DNA of 64,000 bases from Tausonia pullulans (lineage: Eukaryota > Basidiomycota > Tremellomycetes > Cystofilobasidiales > Mrakiaceae): contig OX637636.1 in NCBI GenBank assembly GCA_951802195.1, forward strand, positions 508,501 through 572,500, read 5' to 3'. Within the stretch, counting starts at the first letter, position 1. Every line of letters begins with the position of its first letter. This document shows positions 21,401 through 34,293 of this stretch, piece after piece. A program made the position numbers and the translations under genes. The notes below the pieces were generated by a model. That model ran no database searches and was not told the origin of the DNA. It saw nothing but the letters and a program-made list of their open reading frames with translations.

Positions 21401-24400
21401 CGATCGACAGCCAGAGGTTGAACACCCCCGGCCGAGTCGACGGCGCGACTTGAACGATTTCCCACGCCATCGAGCTCATTCCGAACGTCCGCTGTCGGAA
21501 CATCGAGCTGAGGGACCCTCGGTCGGCGGCCGTGGGCGCCTGTCCACCGCTAGCCATAGCGAGCCGTCTCTCCTCCCGCTGCTTGCGCCACCTCTTGCGC
21601 ATCACCCGGATCCAGCCTGGGTAGTCGACCGTCCCATCAGGGAGAGGTTCCTCACTCTCCGCCTCCTCGTCGGCAACTGCGCCCCTGCTCTTCGGGTCCT
21701 TGCGCGTCACACGGGCGAGATGCCGTGTTGCCGGGTTCTCCGACCGGATGCGACCAAAGTCCTCCATGTCAGCGTCAGCGCCGGTGCCCGGGGGCCGCTT
21801 AGCGAACATGTCTGAGATCTTGTGTTGCTGAAACTTGTCTTCGCGGGTCGCCACCCGCTTGTGAAGCCAGTCGGGGTGGCGAATTCGAGGGACGGGCTGA
21901 GCCAAAGGGGAGAGGAACCCGGGGTCAATTGGGAAGAGAGAAGCAGGCGGAACGACGTTGGGGACGACTTACGTTGGAGACCTTTTGCAACGCGGCCGGG
22001 ATGGTGATGAGCTTCTGGATGACAGAGCCGAGGCGCTCGGTGTAATAGCTCCAGTCGAGGATCGACCGGAGATCAAAGTCGATCAGTCTGAAAGGAGAGG
22101 CGCAAACAATAAGCGAGAGAGCGAGCGCGCAATCGAGAGTGGGGGGGGGGGGGTCACGCTACACTCACCCGTTGTCCTTGAGCCACTTGCGCAAGAAGTG
22201 CCGCTTGACGGCAATATCGGCGTCAAAGATGGCGACGGGAACCGCCCGCTCCGTAACTGGGGCACCGTAGGGCTTGGCCGAGAGGATAAATTTGCAGGCG
22301 AGTCCCTTGTCCTTGGTCATCTGGTCGCCGAGGAACTCGGCGAGTCGACGAGCTGTTGAGATCGACGTCGACTTCTGGGCGCCGTACTCGGCAAGCGTCT
22401 TGGACATGGACCGATTCTCAGCGATGAGCTCGACGAGCTCATCGTCCGAGAGGCTCGACGCCTTGGATTGCAGGACGTCAAGCCACTGGTCGGCGACCTG
22501 GGCAACATGGCCGTAGCACTCCTCGGTCGTCGAACCGAGAAGAAATTTCTCGAAGATCTGCGATTGGAAGATTTTGATGAGCTGGAGCTCACCGCGACGC
22601 TTGATTTCAAAGCCCTTGAGCTCAGCGAGCGAGTTGTCCGGGTTGAAGACGGCGTATCGCTTCTTAAGGAGTTTGTCCTCCTCTTTGGATGAGGGCAGGA
22701 TCATCGCTTTGTATGGGCCGTCGAGCTCGAAGAAGATCGAGTTCTCTGAATGGACCTCGTACTTGCCGCGGGACTTGTCGACGAGGTCGTGGTATTGGTG
22801 GTTCGTAAACTTGGCGTGGACGAGATGGTTGAGCATCGTGCACGGATACGAGACGCCAAACTTCTTGCCGCCTTGGACTTTGAAGGTGAAGTCCTCCGGG
22901 AAGGCACCGGGTAGCATGCACCAAATACCGTCCGTGTCAAGCTCGAGCGGTCGGCCAATCTGCTCGACAAGCTGGCGGGCCATCTGAATGATCTTAGCGC
23001 CCGTCAAGCAGGTGATACCGGCCATCTCCATCGAGTACCAGCGGGCGCCCTTGCGCATGACGTAGCCGTAGAAGGAGTTGAGGATGCACTTATGCGCCAG
23101 CTGAAGCGAGTCGTAGATAACGATGAACGACTTGGCCTCGGTCACCTCGGCGAGCGAGCCGCCGTCGTTGGCTTTGTCGAGATTTTTCTTCCACGTCTTG
23201 TGGAGGCCCTTGTACTCGTACCGACGGTCTCGGAACGCCCGGACGGTGTCGATGTAGAATGGGTTTTCCCGCTGGCAGACGATGGCCTCCCGATTGATGA
23301 TCTTGGTCTCGTGTGTCTTGCGGTAGACCTTACGCGAGTAGTCGCCAAGCCGCTTGTGGAGGAGCGCTGACTGTTCGGTCTGGGTGAGGTCGACTGAGAG
23401 AGGGGAGTGGCGATCGAGATCGAGATCGACTTAGTACTAAGAAAGCCAGTTCGCTGTCATCTCCCACGCCTGGACTCACCGAACCGCCTTTGAGGACCCT
23501 TTGGCCACTTTGGCGGGAAGCTCTCCTGCTCGAGCGCATTCTTGACCATGTTGAACTCGTCCCTCTTGGCCGGGAAGTACTCTCCTCGCCAGGCCCACTC
23601 CATCCTTCGATCGCACGTCTTGTCCGGCCGGTTGTAGTCACACGTCGCGCACATGGCCTCGTCGACGATCGAGTCCGGCTGAAGCCGGTTTGACAGCATG
23701 ATGTTTGGGTACATGGCTGCGACGTCGAGGTGGTAGATGAGCGGGTTGTCCATCCGCGAGGGATTGTCCCGGAGCTCGACGAGCGCGGCTTCAATCTGGC
23801 CCTTTATCTCGTCGTAGTTCTCGATGTCCTGGAGCTTGAGGTTGCCTTCCTTGACGATGCTGAACTCGAGCGCGGCGTCTAGGTCGTCGATAAGCTGCAG
23901 GGCCAAGGGCATCAGCCGACGCTAGGGAGCGACCCAAGAAAGATGCAAGAGAGACAACCGACCTGCTGCATCGCCGACGACTCAACCTTGAATTGCGTCG
24001 GGATATCGGACCGGAAGACACCCGCCTCGAGCGCCTCGACGTGCCCACCGACGTATGTCTCGGATGAGAGAAGGTGGCCCTCGTGCGTGTTACCGTGCGG
24101 CTCCTCATACCGATTAGGCATAATGATCCCGCCTTTATATGCCTCAACCTGCGTGAGGGAGAGTCGTCAGCATGGTGAGACTCGAACAGGGAAGAAAGCC
24201 CACGCACCATGAGGAGCGTCTCGCAGAGCGTGCCGGATCCCTTGCGGAGGACCTCGTCCGGGTTGAGCGGAATGATGTTGCAGAGAGAGAAGACGAAGGG
24301 GTTGACGTAGGTCATATAGAGGTAATAGGTCGCGACGGCGTCCGAGACGGAGTACTGAGCGAGGATCTGGGGCTGCTCGATCGCATAGCTGAAAGGAGGC

Positions 24401-26521
24401 GAGTTCAGAAGCGAGGACGAAGGAGACAACGCGCGCCGACAACTCACGGAGTCATGAGCTCCGGATCAAGCTCGATCGGCTGGTAGCCGAGCTTGTACGT
24501 CGTGACGGCCTTGAGACCCTGGCTTCCCTGCGGCAGGTACGAGTCGCGCTTGACCCAGCTGAGGAATGGAGCGCCGTCAGAATGAAGAAGGCCAAGAAGA
24601 GACGGAAAGGGTTCGGAGACCCACCGAAAGCAGTCCATGTGGACACAAGCCTTCGACTTGAACTCGTCTTCCGAGTCGCGCGCAAAGCCAATCTCGGCGT
24701 ACATCGAGATGTGGTGAATATTGGCCCGGGCTTCGACGAAGGGGAAGTCGAAACCATCACCATTGAAGGTTGCCATCACGGTCGGCTTGACGTCGCGGAT
24801 GTGTTCAAACCACTTGCGGATGAGAGCCTCCTGCGGAAATAGGGGAAGAGTGAGCGAGTCGTCAGTGTCGGCAACAAGCCAGATAGGACCCACGCATGAC
24901 GAACTTCGTCGGGCTCGTTGAAGATCGTAAACGGGCCCTCGTACTCCGGTTTGGGCGTGTACTCAAAATCATCAATGTCCTCGCTAACGATCTCGCGGTT
25001 CGTTATGAGGTAGCCCTGCCCGTCGACCATGTACGATATCATCATGATTTGGTCGACTTGCTGGTCCGGGAACTTGAGCGGCGCCTTGGACGTCTCAATA
25101 TCAAACGCCATGACCACAGGCTCGGCTCGCTTGACGCGCTCGGGGATCGTCGCGACCGAGATGACGCCCTGCAAGGAAGTGACGGTGTACCAGAGCCCGA
25201 CGCGGATGTCTAGGAGAGGACAGCAGGGAGGTCAGTAAGATCGAAAGCTTGAGGAAAGTCTAGATTTGCTGGGACTGACCGAGATCGATGGCAACACGCT
25301 GGTAGTAGTTGACGTCGTACTCCCTCACATCCGTGACGCATTCGCTCGGCTCCAGCTCTCGTCCCTTCCGCTTCCCCTGGACGTCCTCTCCCGCCCAACT
25401 GACACCCGACGCCTCGGCCCCATCAAAGGCCTCGAGCTCAATGCCGCCCATCGTCGCTTGGACGACCTCGGCGTAGGCGTCAACGGCGTCGAGCTTGGAC
25501 CGGTTTGTCGTTACGAGCGGGACGATCTCCCGGCGGACGGCGAACATATCGGTCGTATTGTGGAAGCTGAGCTTGAGGAACGTTGGTTGGTAGCCCGTGA
25601 GATGGTTGGGCTAAGGAAGGGAGGGGCGAACGAGTGAGCGTTCCATCCGAGAAAAGGGAGGGGGGATGAGAACGACTCACCAGCTTGAGATCCTCCTTCT
25701 TCTCCCGCAACACCTCGAGAACGAGACCTTCGTACTTCTTCATGAGCCACTCCTCCACAATCGTCTCGGTCCCCAGCTGCAAAAGAGAAACGACGCGTCA
25801 ATTTCGCGTGGTCTCCATGAATCATCGGCGCGTCGCGTCTCTCTCACCTTGCACCCGACGTAGAAGTACGGCTGGCTCGTGACCGTCGTCTTGAACATGC
25901 CTCCGTCGTCCTGGATAAAGTAGAGGTCGACGGCGGATCGCCCGCCAGGTATCATCTCGTCCTTGACGAGCGTCTACAGGAGGAGCGTCAGTCGAGAGAA
26001 CACAAGTGCGAGCGAGCGAGTGAGGACGGCCGGGTTCGACGACACGTTGAGGGAAGAGGCGACGTCGACCGCTCTCGTCCTAAGAGAGCGATCGCGGAAT
26101 TCTACGCCCCTCTTATCGCCCCAACACCATATCTCCAATGGCCTGTAGTCAAAGTAAAGAGCGACGACGAACAACTCACCGCATGCATGTTCACCAACCA
26201 ACCGACTCTCTCATCCTTCCCCCCACCCAACGCCCCATGCCCCCCCTCCCACCGCCAGAACCCAAGCTTCTCATCAATCTCATCCCTGATCCGGACCTCC
26301 TCGAACTTCTCCTCGGAGGCATTGCCGTCGTCCGTCCGGTCGAGCGTCACGTCACCAGCGTTTCCCTTGGACGAGGAGCCTGACCCAGCGGCGCCCCCGC
26401 CTCGACCGCCTGCTCGTCGGCCGGTGAAGCGCGTGTTGGACCCGTTGCCGCCGCGGCCGCGACCTCCTCGACCACCGCGGCCGCCGGAGGTGAGGCCAAA
26501 GATGGGGTTCCGAGGGGGCAT
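18485..26521 (-). CDS. POL2: DNA polymerase epsilon catalytic subunit A
   Basis: Leading-strand replicative polymerase with proofreading exonuclease. It starts [20 protein letters not shown], an Arg-Gly-rich extension, then [11 protein letters not shown] and WLVNMHA. Exonuclease motifs are [18 protein letters not shown] and [15 protein letters not shown]. The catalytic core has [19 protein letters not shown], then the Fe-S-type cysteines [41 protein letters not shown] and [12 protein letters not shown]. The second, inactive half ends in two cysteine modules: [20 protein letters not shown] and [14 protein letters not shown]. The stop used here follows HLEEFA; an alternative last intron (gtgagt..cgtag) would extend it to EEFATSVTERW with a stop near 18,400. 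One intron (near 22,150) has a 13-nt sense C run. Confidence 0.95.
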
Positions 26522-27289
26522 GGCCGAGAAGAGGGGGAGGAGGGGGGGAAGGAGAGGGAACGGGTGGTGGGCGGTGAAAGAGGTGGGCAGGGCGTGGGTC
26601 AGGTGGGAGCTTGAGTGAGGAGGGGGGAGAAGGGGTGGGGTGCAAGTGTGTGCTGTAGCTCTCTGCTTTCCTCCGTGCCTGGAGAGAGACGGGAAAGAAG
26701 GGAAGAGAAAATGCGGGAAGAGAGAAGAGGCAAGGAGGAAGACGATGAAGAGGAAAGGGAGAGAAAGAGACTGGATGGATTGAACTCGACGCGTCCCTCG
26801 CGATCCGACGCGAACCTCAAGACGCGTGTGGTCAACCAGTCTCCCAGCCGGCTGCGGCTGGACGATCGTCGACGTCGAATTGGCCTCTCGCAAGCATGTC
26901 TGAGCGGGCCCATATCTCCTCGACACTCAACCGCATAGGCGCTCATTCCCCCAGTCCCATTGTGCAAAGATCACCAGTAAGAAGGGGGCTGCGTTTGACC
27001 TCAAGACGAGTGCTCGCCCGCAGCTGTTTTTCCAGGAGTGGTGGCAGACAGGGGATCTCTCTCCTGACGACACTCGACTATTGATTTCCTCTGTTCGACT
27101 GCTATTCAGCTGACAGTCACCCATCTGGCAAGCTGATTGGTTCGAGGGCAGGCAGATCGAGAGGAGCATCCGAATCGTCCAGAGGCGTCACAAAGAAAAG
27201 GGAGCAGAAGGAAAAGAAAAAAAAAACAGAGGGAGAAAAGGGAGGAGGCAACCGAAGCAGAGGAACCGAGAGAAAAGGCGCAGGTGGCG
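26522..27289. other. POL2 upstream region
   Basis: Holds the POL2 5' flank and 3' flank of the SNARE gene. A purine-rich stretch lies at 27,190-27,260. No gene seen. Confidence 0.5.
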
Positions 27290-28783
27290 TTACTTGTTCT
27301 GGACAGTCTTCACTATAAGGGAAGATGAGGAAACGAATCAGCGTCTGCAGCGGCTGACGAGGGGAGTTTGGACAAACCGATGGGAACTGAGAGACAGGAC
27401 AAGGATGCATATTCGAGCGAATGTCAGCCGCAATGATGACACACACAAAGAGGGGAGAAAAGGGGAGGGGAGGGGCGGAAGAGAGATGAGCCCGCAGGCG
27501 GGTGGAAGGATATACGAACCGACGATGATGATGCTGAGAGCAGATGAGAGCATCAGTCACTTCTCTCCTTATCCCTATCTGGTCTGGAGCTCGCACACTC
27601 ACATGAGGATGACCACACCAACGGCGATGCTGATGAGGGTTCAAGGAAGAAAGCGAACACGCGTGTCAATCAGCCGGTCAGAAGCCAAAGGCGACCGCGT
27701 TTGAGCGCACATGATCTTCATCTTGGTGTCCTTCCACCACCTGAAGAGAGGAGAGGAGAGTCGTCGCATCGGCGTCAGCGGAGACCGTTCGGCGTGAACG
27801 TAAAGAAATCGGCACACGGACATCGCCTTGCGAACCCGGTTGGCGCCCTTCCTGAAGCTCTGGGACGCGACGGCGAGGTTGTCCCTGTCAGATCAGAAGC
27901 AAGTTAGCCTTCCCTCGCTCATTGCTCTTCACACACGCCCATAGACAGCGGTAACAGGTAAGGGATCGGCAAGAAGAAAGCGGCCACGCACGTCTTGTCC
28001 TGGAGCGCGTCCAGACGTTCGCCACGCTCAGCGACACGCTGGATGTTCTCCCGCATAACGTCCTGGGTTTCATCGATCTGCTTCTGGATGGCTGCAGTCT
28101 GGTGTTGCGGTAAAACAAGGCGGAGAAACGACCGGGAGCCAGCCGTCAGTCTCTGGTCCCTCACCCGATACAGTTCCCCCTTTCTCCTTCGTTCAATGGA
28201 CGGCGGAACGCACCTTGGCATTTCCTCCGGGGCGGGCGGCTCCCGTCGGATTAGAGGACGAGCCTCCCTGAGGGATGTAGGGGTCGTACTGCGAGGCGGG
28301 TCAGGAAACCAAGGGTACGGTTCAGTCAATGGTTTCGCTGTGTGGATCAGCGCCCAAGCGAGAGGATCCACTCACAGGCTCAGACCTGGAGGGGGCGACA
28401 ACGAGGGCAGAGAGATGTGCGTGCGTGCGGTGCGGAAGCGGAGTGAGAGACAGAGGCGGGGATAGGGAGGGAGGAGAGGAAGCGCGGCGGCCGTGATGGA
28501 TGTGAGCGCGTCAGCCTCCAAGACGCGAATGAGAGGGAGAAAGGTCGGCGCATTTCTGAGAATACGACGCCCGGGCGGCCGCGACTTGTCCCTGCCTGTG
28601 GACCCCGCTCGAGGAGAAGAGCGAGGCATGGCGGGGCGAGGCGAGCGCGCGGCCGGCGGGACCGTAGTGACGCAAGTCCCACGCTCCCGCTCGCCCGTGG
28701 ACGGCGGGTGCTGGTTGGATCGCTGCCCATAGCGGTCCCATGATGATGGAGTGCGTGCGGATGGGTGCTATGTGTACGCACAT
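27290..28783 (-). CDS. SNC1: Synaptobrevin-like R-SNARE (Snc1/VAMP)
   Basis: Vesicle R-SNARE for fusion at the plasma membrane and endosomes. The most consistent model splits the start codon: AT (28,783-28,782, in a CGACCAT context) joined to a 10-nt exon GTCTGAGCCT (28,385-28,376), giving MSEP, then [16 protein letters not shown]. The SNARE motif is [40 protein letters not shown] and [16 protein letters not shown], with the zero-layer Arg in [13 protein letters not shown] precedes the tail anchor [16 protein letters not shown] and a short lumenal end KTVQNK. The membrane segment is spread over three short exons. The SNARE identity is certain; the first exon is inferred. Confidence 0.9.
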
Positions 28784-31380
28784 GGTCGAGGAGGAAGGGG
28801 TAGCGAGGCGGGGACGGGAGGGTTGGTGGTGGTTGAGGGAGAGGGTCGAGGCGGGCGGTTCAATCTCGCCCCCTCTCCTCAAGCGGGCCAAGCGGTGTGG
28901 GCAAGCAAGGCCAGAGCCAGAGGCGGTGACGACCCGCTGCTTCTGGCCCACAGCTTTCTCTGGTGGCGATCATCTCCTCTTCAGTACGTACTCTCTGTCC
29001 TCAGTGCCAGAGGCGGGAGCTTCCGGATGAAGACTGCGAGAGAAGACGACGACCCGCAAAGTTCGAGATCGCAAGGCAGGCGCGCGCGGCTGCGCATATG
29101 AGAACGACGATGTCGTTCGATCAGCTGGCAATTCCACATCATTGGGCCTCTTGAACAACGAATATTGTCTCGGAACAATCCTGATGCGACATGATGAGAG
29201 CGCCTGGTATGCTCCGCCTTCTAATGCTGGACCGTGCAACTCCCTCCCAACTCTGCCTGGTCATAAGCGGTCTGGCCGGCGCCGACAGCAGGCCAGCTCG
29301 CAACAGTCTCCTCGCCATCAGGGTGTGGCTCGCTGACGGCAGTGGGTCAAGCGCCGCACTCTCAAGGCAAGTTAAGAGGGGTGAGTCGAGCGGCCACCTC
29401 CGATCATTCTTGACATGACTGTCCTCGACTCTATAGATAAGTCCTCCTCGTTGCCCTCAACTATCATCTCTCATCTCTCAACTCTCATCTCTCAACTCCT
29501 CCGTCGTCCTACACCTCTCTGCGGTCTTGATCCTCGAACTAGCCCTTGTCCGGCCATAGCAGCTCCGTCTTCCTTGGCCGGGCGATGATGACGCCGATGC
29601 AACGCGGGATGGTCACGTCGATGAGAGCTTCGGCAATAGCCCTCGCTCGTGCGTTTCACTGGAGACGGCCCGTGCCCCTTTGGGCTATAGCAACGAAGCT
29701 GGGGCTCGTTGGCTGGTCGAGTTGCAGATCGTTGTATTGCTTCGTGGAAAAGGTCATGACACCACGGCTTGACTAGAAGAAACCCTTGCCTTCGTTAGTC
29801 TTTCAACTTGCCATTCGCGTCTCAAAATGTGAATTGAAGCTGCCACACCAGGCTTACCTCACCGCTCTCTTTTTTTGGTCCATCGTCACTCCAAGCGCAT
29901 AGCTTACCTGCTTAACGGTAGCCATGCTCAATCACCTGCTCCGCGGTGAAACAACAGCTGTCTACATCCTAACACGATGCTCGGCTGCTCTTTCTGATCA
30001 ACGACAGACCTCGAGAGGATTGGGCCCAGGAACTTGAATACAAAAACAAAACATAGAAAAAACAAGACCCAGGAAATCAAGCAATAACCATCATCAACAA
30101 CTGAGGGTGCACCACAGATGTAATGGCCTGCGAGAGGGGAGCTCGAGACTGAGGATGTACCTACGCAGTGTAGGTTCTTGGTCACCGGCTTGCTCTTTAG
30201 TAAAATCAGAGGGCGCTGATGCTTTCTCAGCCATCCATCTCTACACACCTACACCGCCAACACTGAACTGGATCTCATCTCGCCAGTGTCGGCTGTTGGC
30301 GCCGACTTATCGCGATGCGTTCCCCAGAGATGCACTCTGCTCGCGAAAAGTGCGTCTTCTCTCCTTATCGTATCCTCGCTCTCACCATTTAGCCTATCTC
30401 TCTCTAATACCCCTATCCCCTCCTCAGGATTATCAACCACGACGGGATTGTCGACCTCGGTTCCCGCGGCCGTAACGTCAACTGAGCCAGCCATGCGAGC
30501 CCCTTGCGAGCGAAGAGGTTTGTTGAGGCTTGTTCCGGGTGCTTGTAGAAGCGAGTAGGGACTAACACCTGGTGCAGTAGGATGCTGCTGCTGAAAGATG
30601 AGGAAATTTGGCCGAGGACGGTCTATAATAAGGAGGACTTCGCCGATCTTATTCCGGCGCTAGCCGAAGAGTGGGCTATTGATGGGCTTGCGGCACAGTC
30701 CAGTCAGTCTGATCGGTCATGTAGCAGCGAGCTCTCTGTGAGACGGACGGCATGCAGAAGGCGAAGGGTCAAAAAGAAGAAAATGTGCGTTTGCTTGCGG
30801 TGACGTAAAGATGTGTTTGCCACCTCCTGGCGAGCCAAGCCGAAGAAAGGAGCGGCAGAGCAGGCTCCTCCTCTCCACCGTAGCCCCCCAGAAACAAACT
30901 CCTTTCGACATTTCGGCCTTCTCCTTGGAACGACCGATCCGTCTGCGGCCGCGGGCCTCTTTAATCTCGCTCGCCTCCTTCTGGCTGGCCTTCGAATAAT
31001 CCAGGGTCATGAACTCCCTCCCTATTGCCCAACACCCACCATTTCCCTTGACTCGGCGAGTGGTAGCGCGAGAGAGGCCTAACGCGTGAACGACCCTACT
31101 TTGGCCGCCAAGAACTCTTTCTTCCCTTGTGCTCGACGGACGACGACGCAACGCCCTCCCTTCCTTCTTAGTCAGAGTCTCGTGAGTGCCTGGTTCTTTT
31201 CCAAGACACATCCCACCTACCAGGCAGCCTTCCTCTGCTGCTCTCGGCTCAAGCTCAAAAGGATTATTGCGTGTCTCCCTCTCCCAGCCTGTCCGACCTG
31301 TCTCTTTGCCTCGGCGGATCAGCTCACACGAGCAGTCTTCCCCCCTTCCATTAGCCCGTCACTCGATCCGCCATCCCGCT
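28784..31380. other. Gene-poor region of 2.6 kb
   Basis: Divergent flank between the SNARE gene and the Stealth-family gene, visibly less GC-rich from 29.4 to 30.7 kb than the rest. Contains an ATCTCTCAACTCTC short repeat near 29,465-29,500, one candidate small gene (29,539-29,925) and isolated exon-like open stretches with splice consensus on both strands (for example plus 30,580-30,700). None of these links into a recognisable protein. Confidence 0.5.
29539..29925 (-). CDS. Candidate small gene, unknown
   Basis: Reading from 29,925, MATVKQ is followed by a good donor (gtaagc). After an intron ending cttctag the frame continues SSRGVMTFSTKQYNDLQLDQ and PTSPSFVAIAQRGTGRLQ to a TGA. Beyond it the same frame reads NARARAIAEALIDVTIPRCI and GVIIARPRKTELLWPDKG before a TAG. 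The two halves look like one protein interrupted by a TGA. A 39-nt intron (gtctcc..gccgaag) would bypass it but is short for this genome. No family recognised; it could be a small real gene, a decayed one or chance. Confidence 0.28.
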
Positions 31381-34293
31381 ATGACCGTGTCTTCCTCCTG
31401 GCTCCCTCGCCCCCTCAATGGTCTCCTGCCGGCCAATTACCAGCTTCTCCCCTCCTCGGAACATTCCTCGGTGGAGCATCCCTCGCCGACGCCCTCTCGC
31501 CGGTCCTCAGCCTCAACCTCGGCGTCATTTCTCAGCAGCCCCACGCGAAGCGGCGTCTCCATGAAACGCAGCGCTCGGCTCCTTCTTATTGTCATCACCG
31601 CTTTTGGAGCCGCCGTCGTCTTCCTTGTAGCACTCTCCACAGGCTCATGGATTTCGGTGAGCGGCGAATCAGCAGACGTCGACGGACTGCTGGCCGGGGC
31701 GGGAGGAAGCACGCTTGAGGGGGACACGTATTCCTCTCCAACTTCAATGACGACAGCCGCCACAGCCGCCGCCGACGTGCCTGTAGCAGAGCAGGACGAC
31801 GAAGCCCAACTCGTGTGGCCCATCATTCACCTCCCGACCCCCCTACTCCTCCCACCGGAGAGCTTGCTCTCGTACCCGGCTCCCTCGGTCGCGTGCCTCG
31901 ACCACCTCCACTCGCTTGCCTCGTCGTCGGGATTCAATGCCTCGCTCTGCACCCCTTCAACGACCATCGAGCCCTTAGACGTCGTGTCGACGTTTGTGAA
32001 CGGGACGGGCCCGCTGTTCCTGGCTGCGAGTCCTTGTCCTCACTTCCCTTCCCCATCCTCGTATCACCGCAGCCTCCTGACTCTATCGCCATTGACCTGC
32101 ACAGGCCTATGATGACGCCGTCGCCCATCAATTCGAGTCCATCAAGCCCCCCGAGCGTCATTATGGCAATATGGGCGAGCTTCGGTTCGGACTTAGGTCC
32201 ATCGCACGGAACCTCATTGGACCGCGCGCGGAGAAAGGGACCATCCATGTCGTTGGGTCGGACTTTGCTGGCGAGGCCGATGAGGAGCGTCGGTGGGTTT
32301 CTTTGCTCCTTTCTGCTTCTTTGGACGGCAGAGCTGACACCGATGGGGTTATCAATAGTGGTCAGATCCCATGGTGGCTCGACTGGCGCGCAGTCTCCCG
32401 TCCGTGGGACGACGCTCAGGCTGTGATTGGAGCGAACGAAGGCAAGGACCCATACGAGGGGCTGGAGGGTAATGGGATGTTGACGCAGGGGGAGCAAAGG
32501 CCTCGAAGAAACCTGTCGTGGGCGTTCCACTCGGAGATCTTCCTAGGCAAGGAGGAGTGGCGAGCGAAGGCGCTGCCGACGTTCAACTCGTGCGTTTTGG
32601 ACTCTCTCTCTCTCCCTCTGTGCGCTGGACGGTTAATTGATTGGCCTCTGCCTTCCTCGCAGCTTCGCCATCGAATCCCAGGTGCATAACGTCCCTGGGC
32701 TCGCTTCGACATTTGTTTCCATGAACGACGAGTGAGTTCCATGATTCCCGTGCATCCTCCGTCTGCTAGCTCTTACTCGCACAACCCACACCAGCTTCTT
32801 CCTCCTCCGCCCACTATCCGCTTCCGACTTCCATTCCTCGCTTTTCGGTCCCACTTTTCGCGTCCAGTCCGACCTCGCCGTCAAGGCGAACGATCAAGCT
32901 CGCGTCGGCGACGGCGGCGAGTGGGGCGGGCTCGAGTGGGCTGCCTCCGTCTTGGGTGCGTGTCCGGTCTACCTTACGCATCAATCAAACTGCAACTGAC
33001 TCTTTGCGTTCCGCTCCAGGCCGCCGCCACCCATCCCCACCGCTCGAGTACCTCGCTCACCTCCCGAAAACGCTTACTCGACCGCATCTCCATGAGCTCT
33101 CCCTCACATTCCGGGACGCCATCTCCGCGGCATCGTTGCGCAAGTTTCGGGAGCAGAATACTGGTGGTGCCGATGTACGTTTAAACTTCCCCCGTTCCCT
33201 CGTCGTGTGCTTTCCTGTGACTGAGAGAGAGCCTGTGTATCCCTCCCTCCCAGATCGAAATCGCCTTCCTTGCAACGCACTACATCCGCCAACGGCATCG
33301 CGAGGCCCTGCTCTGGTCGTACATCGTAGCTCGCCCGGCTCCACACCTTACATGGGGTCGTGTTGAGCGGGCAGAACTTCAGGCGCTTGCGGTGGACGGG
33401 TGGGCGGGCCGCGCAGGCGAGGGGCTGAAGGATCGGTCTGCGTGGACTGGGGGGGAGATAAATCATGTGTTGGAGATGGGGGGGGAGGAGGCGATGATGG
33501 CGACAGAGATTGAGTTCTGTGAGTTTTGTGTCTTCACTTGTCCGTGTGATCCAAGCCTAATCTTCCTCGGCGAACCAAGCTTCCCTCACAGGCCTATCGG
33601 TCCTTCCCTTCGGCGAGCGATGGACGAAGCTCTCCCTCGCCGAATGTCTGGGCGAGTGGTGGACCTCGCCGAACGAAGACGCTGAAGTCGATTCTGAAGA
33701 GCTCTTTCGGCGACTGGCGTTTGAGAACCCGGAATGCGGGAATGCCTGTACGTCCTCCTTCCCCTGTCTCACAGTGCAGCTTCATGGACACCTATTCGTA
33801 TTGTTTTTCCTCAGTCATCACCGCCGTGCTCTCCAAAACGACCCTTCCAGGCCTCAACGCCCTACTCCCCTCCGCATCCGCCATTTTCACTCCCTCCAAG
33901 CCACGGAACCTCAACTCCTCCGCGACGGACGTCTACACTGTCCCTCATCTCCCTCTCACGCCGACCTGGGAGGAAGCCCGTTTCTCCCTCCCTGACATCC
34001 TCCCCTCCCCCTCGCCTACCACGACCATCCCTCTCCGCCCTTTCTGCCTCTCCCTCCTCGCCCGATATCGCCACTCCCTCGGCACGACCCCCTCAAGATT
34101 TGCTTTTCTCACCTCCTCCTTCTCCATGGCGTCCATCGCAAAATCGCTCGCTCAGAGCCCCGAGACGGCGCTTCTGGCGCTCAACGACGACTTGAGCGGG
34201 AGGGTCAGTCGGGTGAAGGTCAGCGAGCAGCTGGCTGAATGGGGGGAGGCGAAGTGGAGTGGGAAGGAGAAGTGGGAACGGGAGGACCGCTGA
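31381..34293 (+). CDS. Stealth-family sugar phosphotransferase, Xpt1-like, type II membrane protein
   Basis: A Golgi-type phosphotransferase of the Stealth family; a known fungal member is the xylosylphosphotransferase Xpt1 of Cryptococcus, and human GNPTAB belongs here. The protein has a Ser/Pro-rich cytosolic start (from MTVSSSWLPRPLNGLL), one membrane span (ARLLLIVITAFGAAVVFLVA) and a lumenal part. CR1 is LDVVSTFVNGTGP. CR2 spans MGELRFGLRSIARNLIGP, GQIPWWLDW, LPTFNSFAIESQVHNVPG and LASTFVSMNDDFFLLRPL. CR3 is HELSLTFRDAISAASLRKFR with EIAFLATHYIRQRH. About seven exons. In-frame ATGs upstream (from 31,186) could lengthen the tail. Donor and acceptor sugars cannot be deduced. Confidence 0.87.

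Noticed and set aside
26020-26050. A GGGTTCGACG B-box-like motif suggesting a tRNA
   Set aside because: No matching A box or cloverleaf around it; it lies in a POL2 intron.
30249-30700. Exon-like open stretches on both strands (for example MAGSVDVTAAGTEVDNP on minus; MLLLKDEEIWPRTVYNK on plus)
   Set aside because: Splice consensus occurs on both strands, but no two stretches join into a longer open protein without stops; not enough to call a gene.
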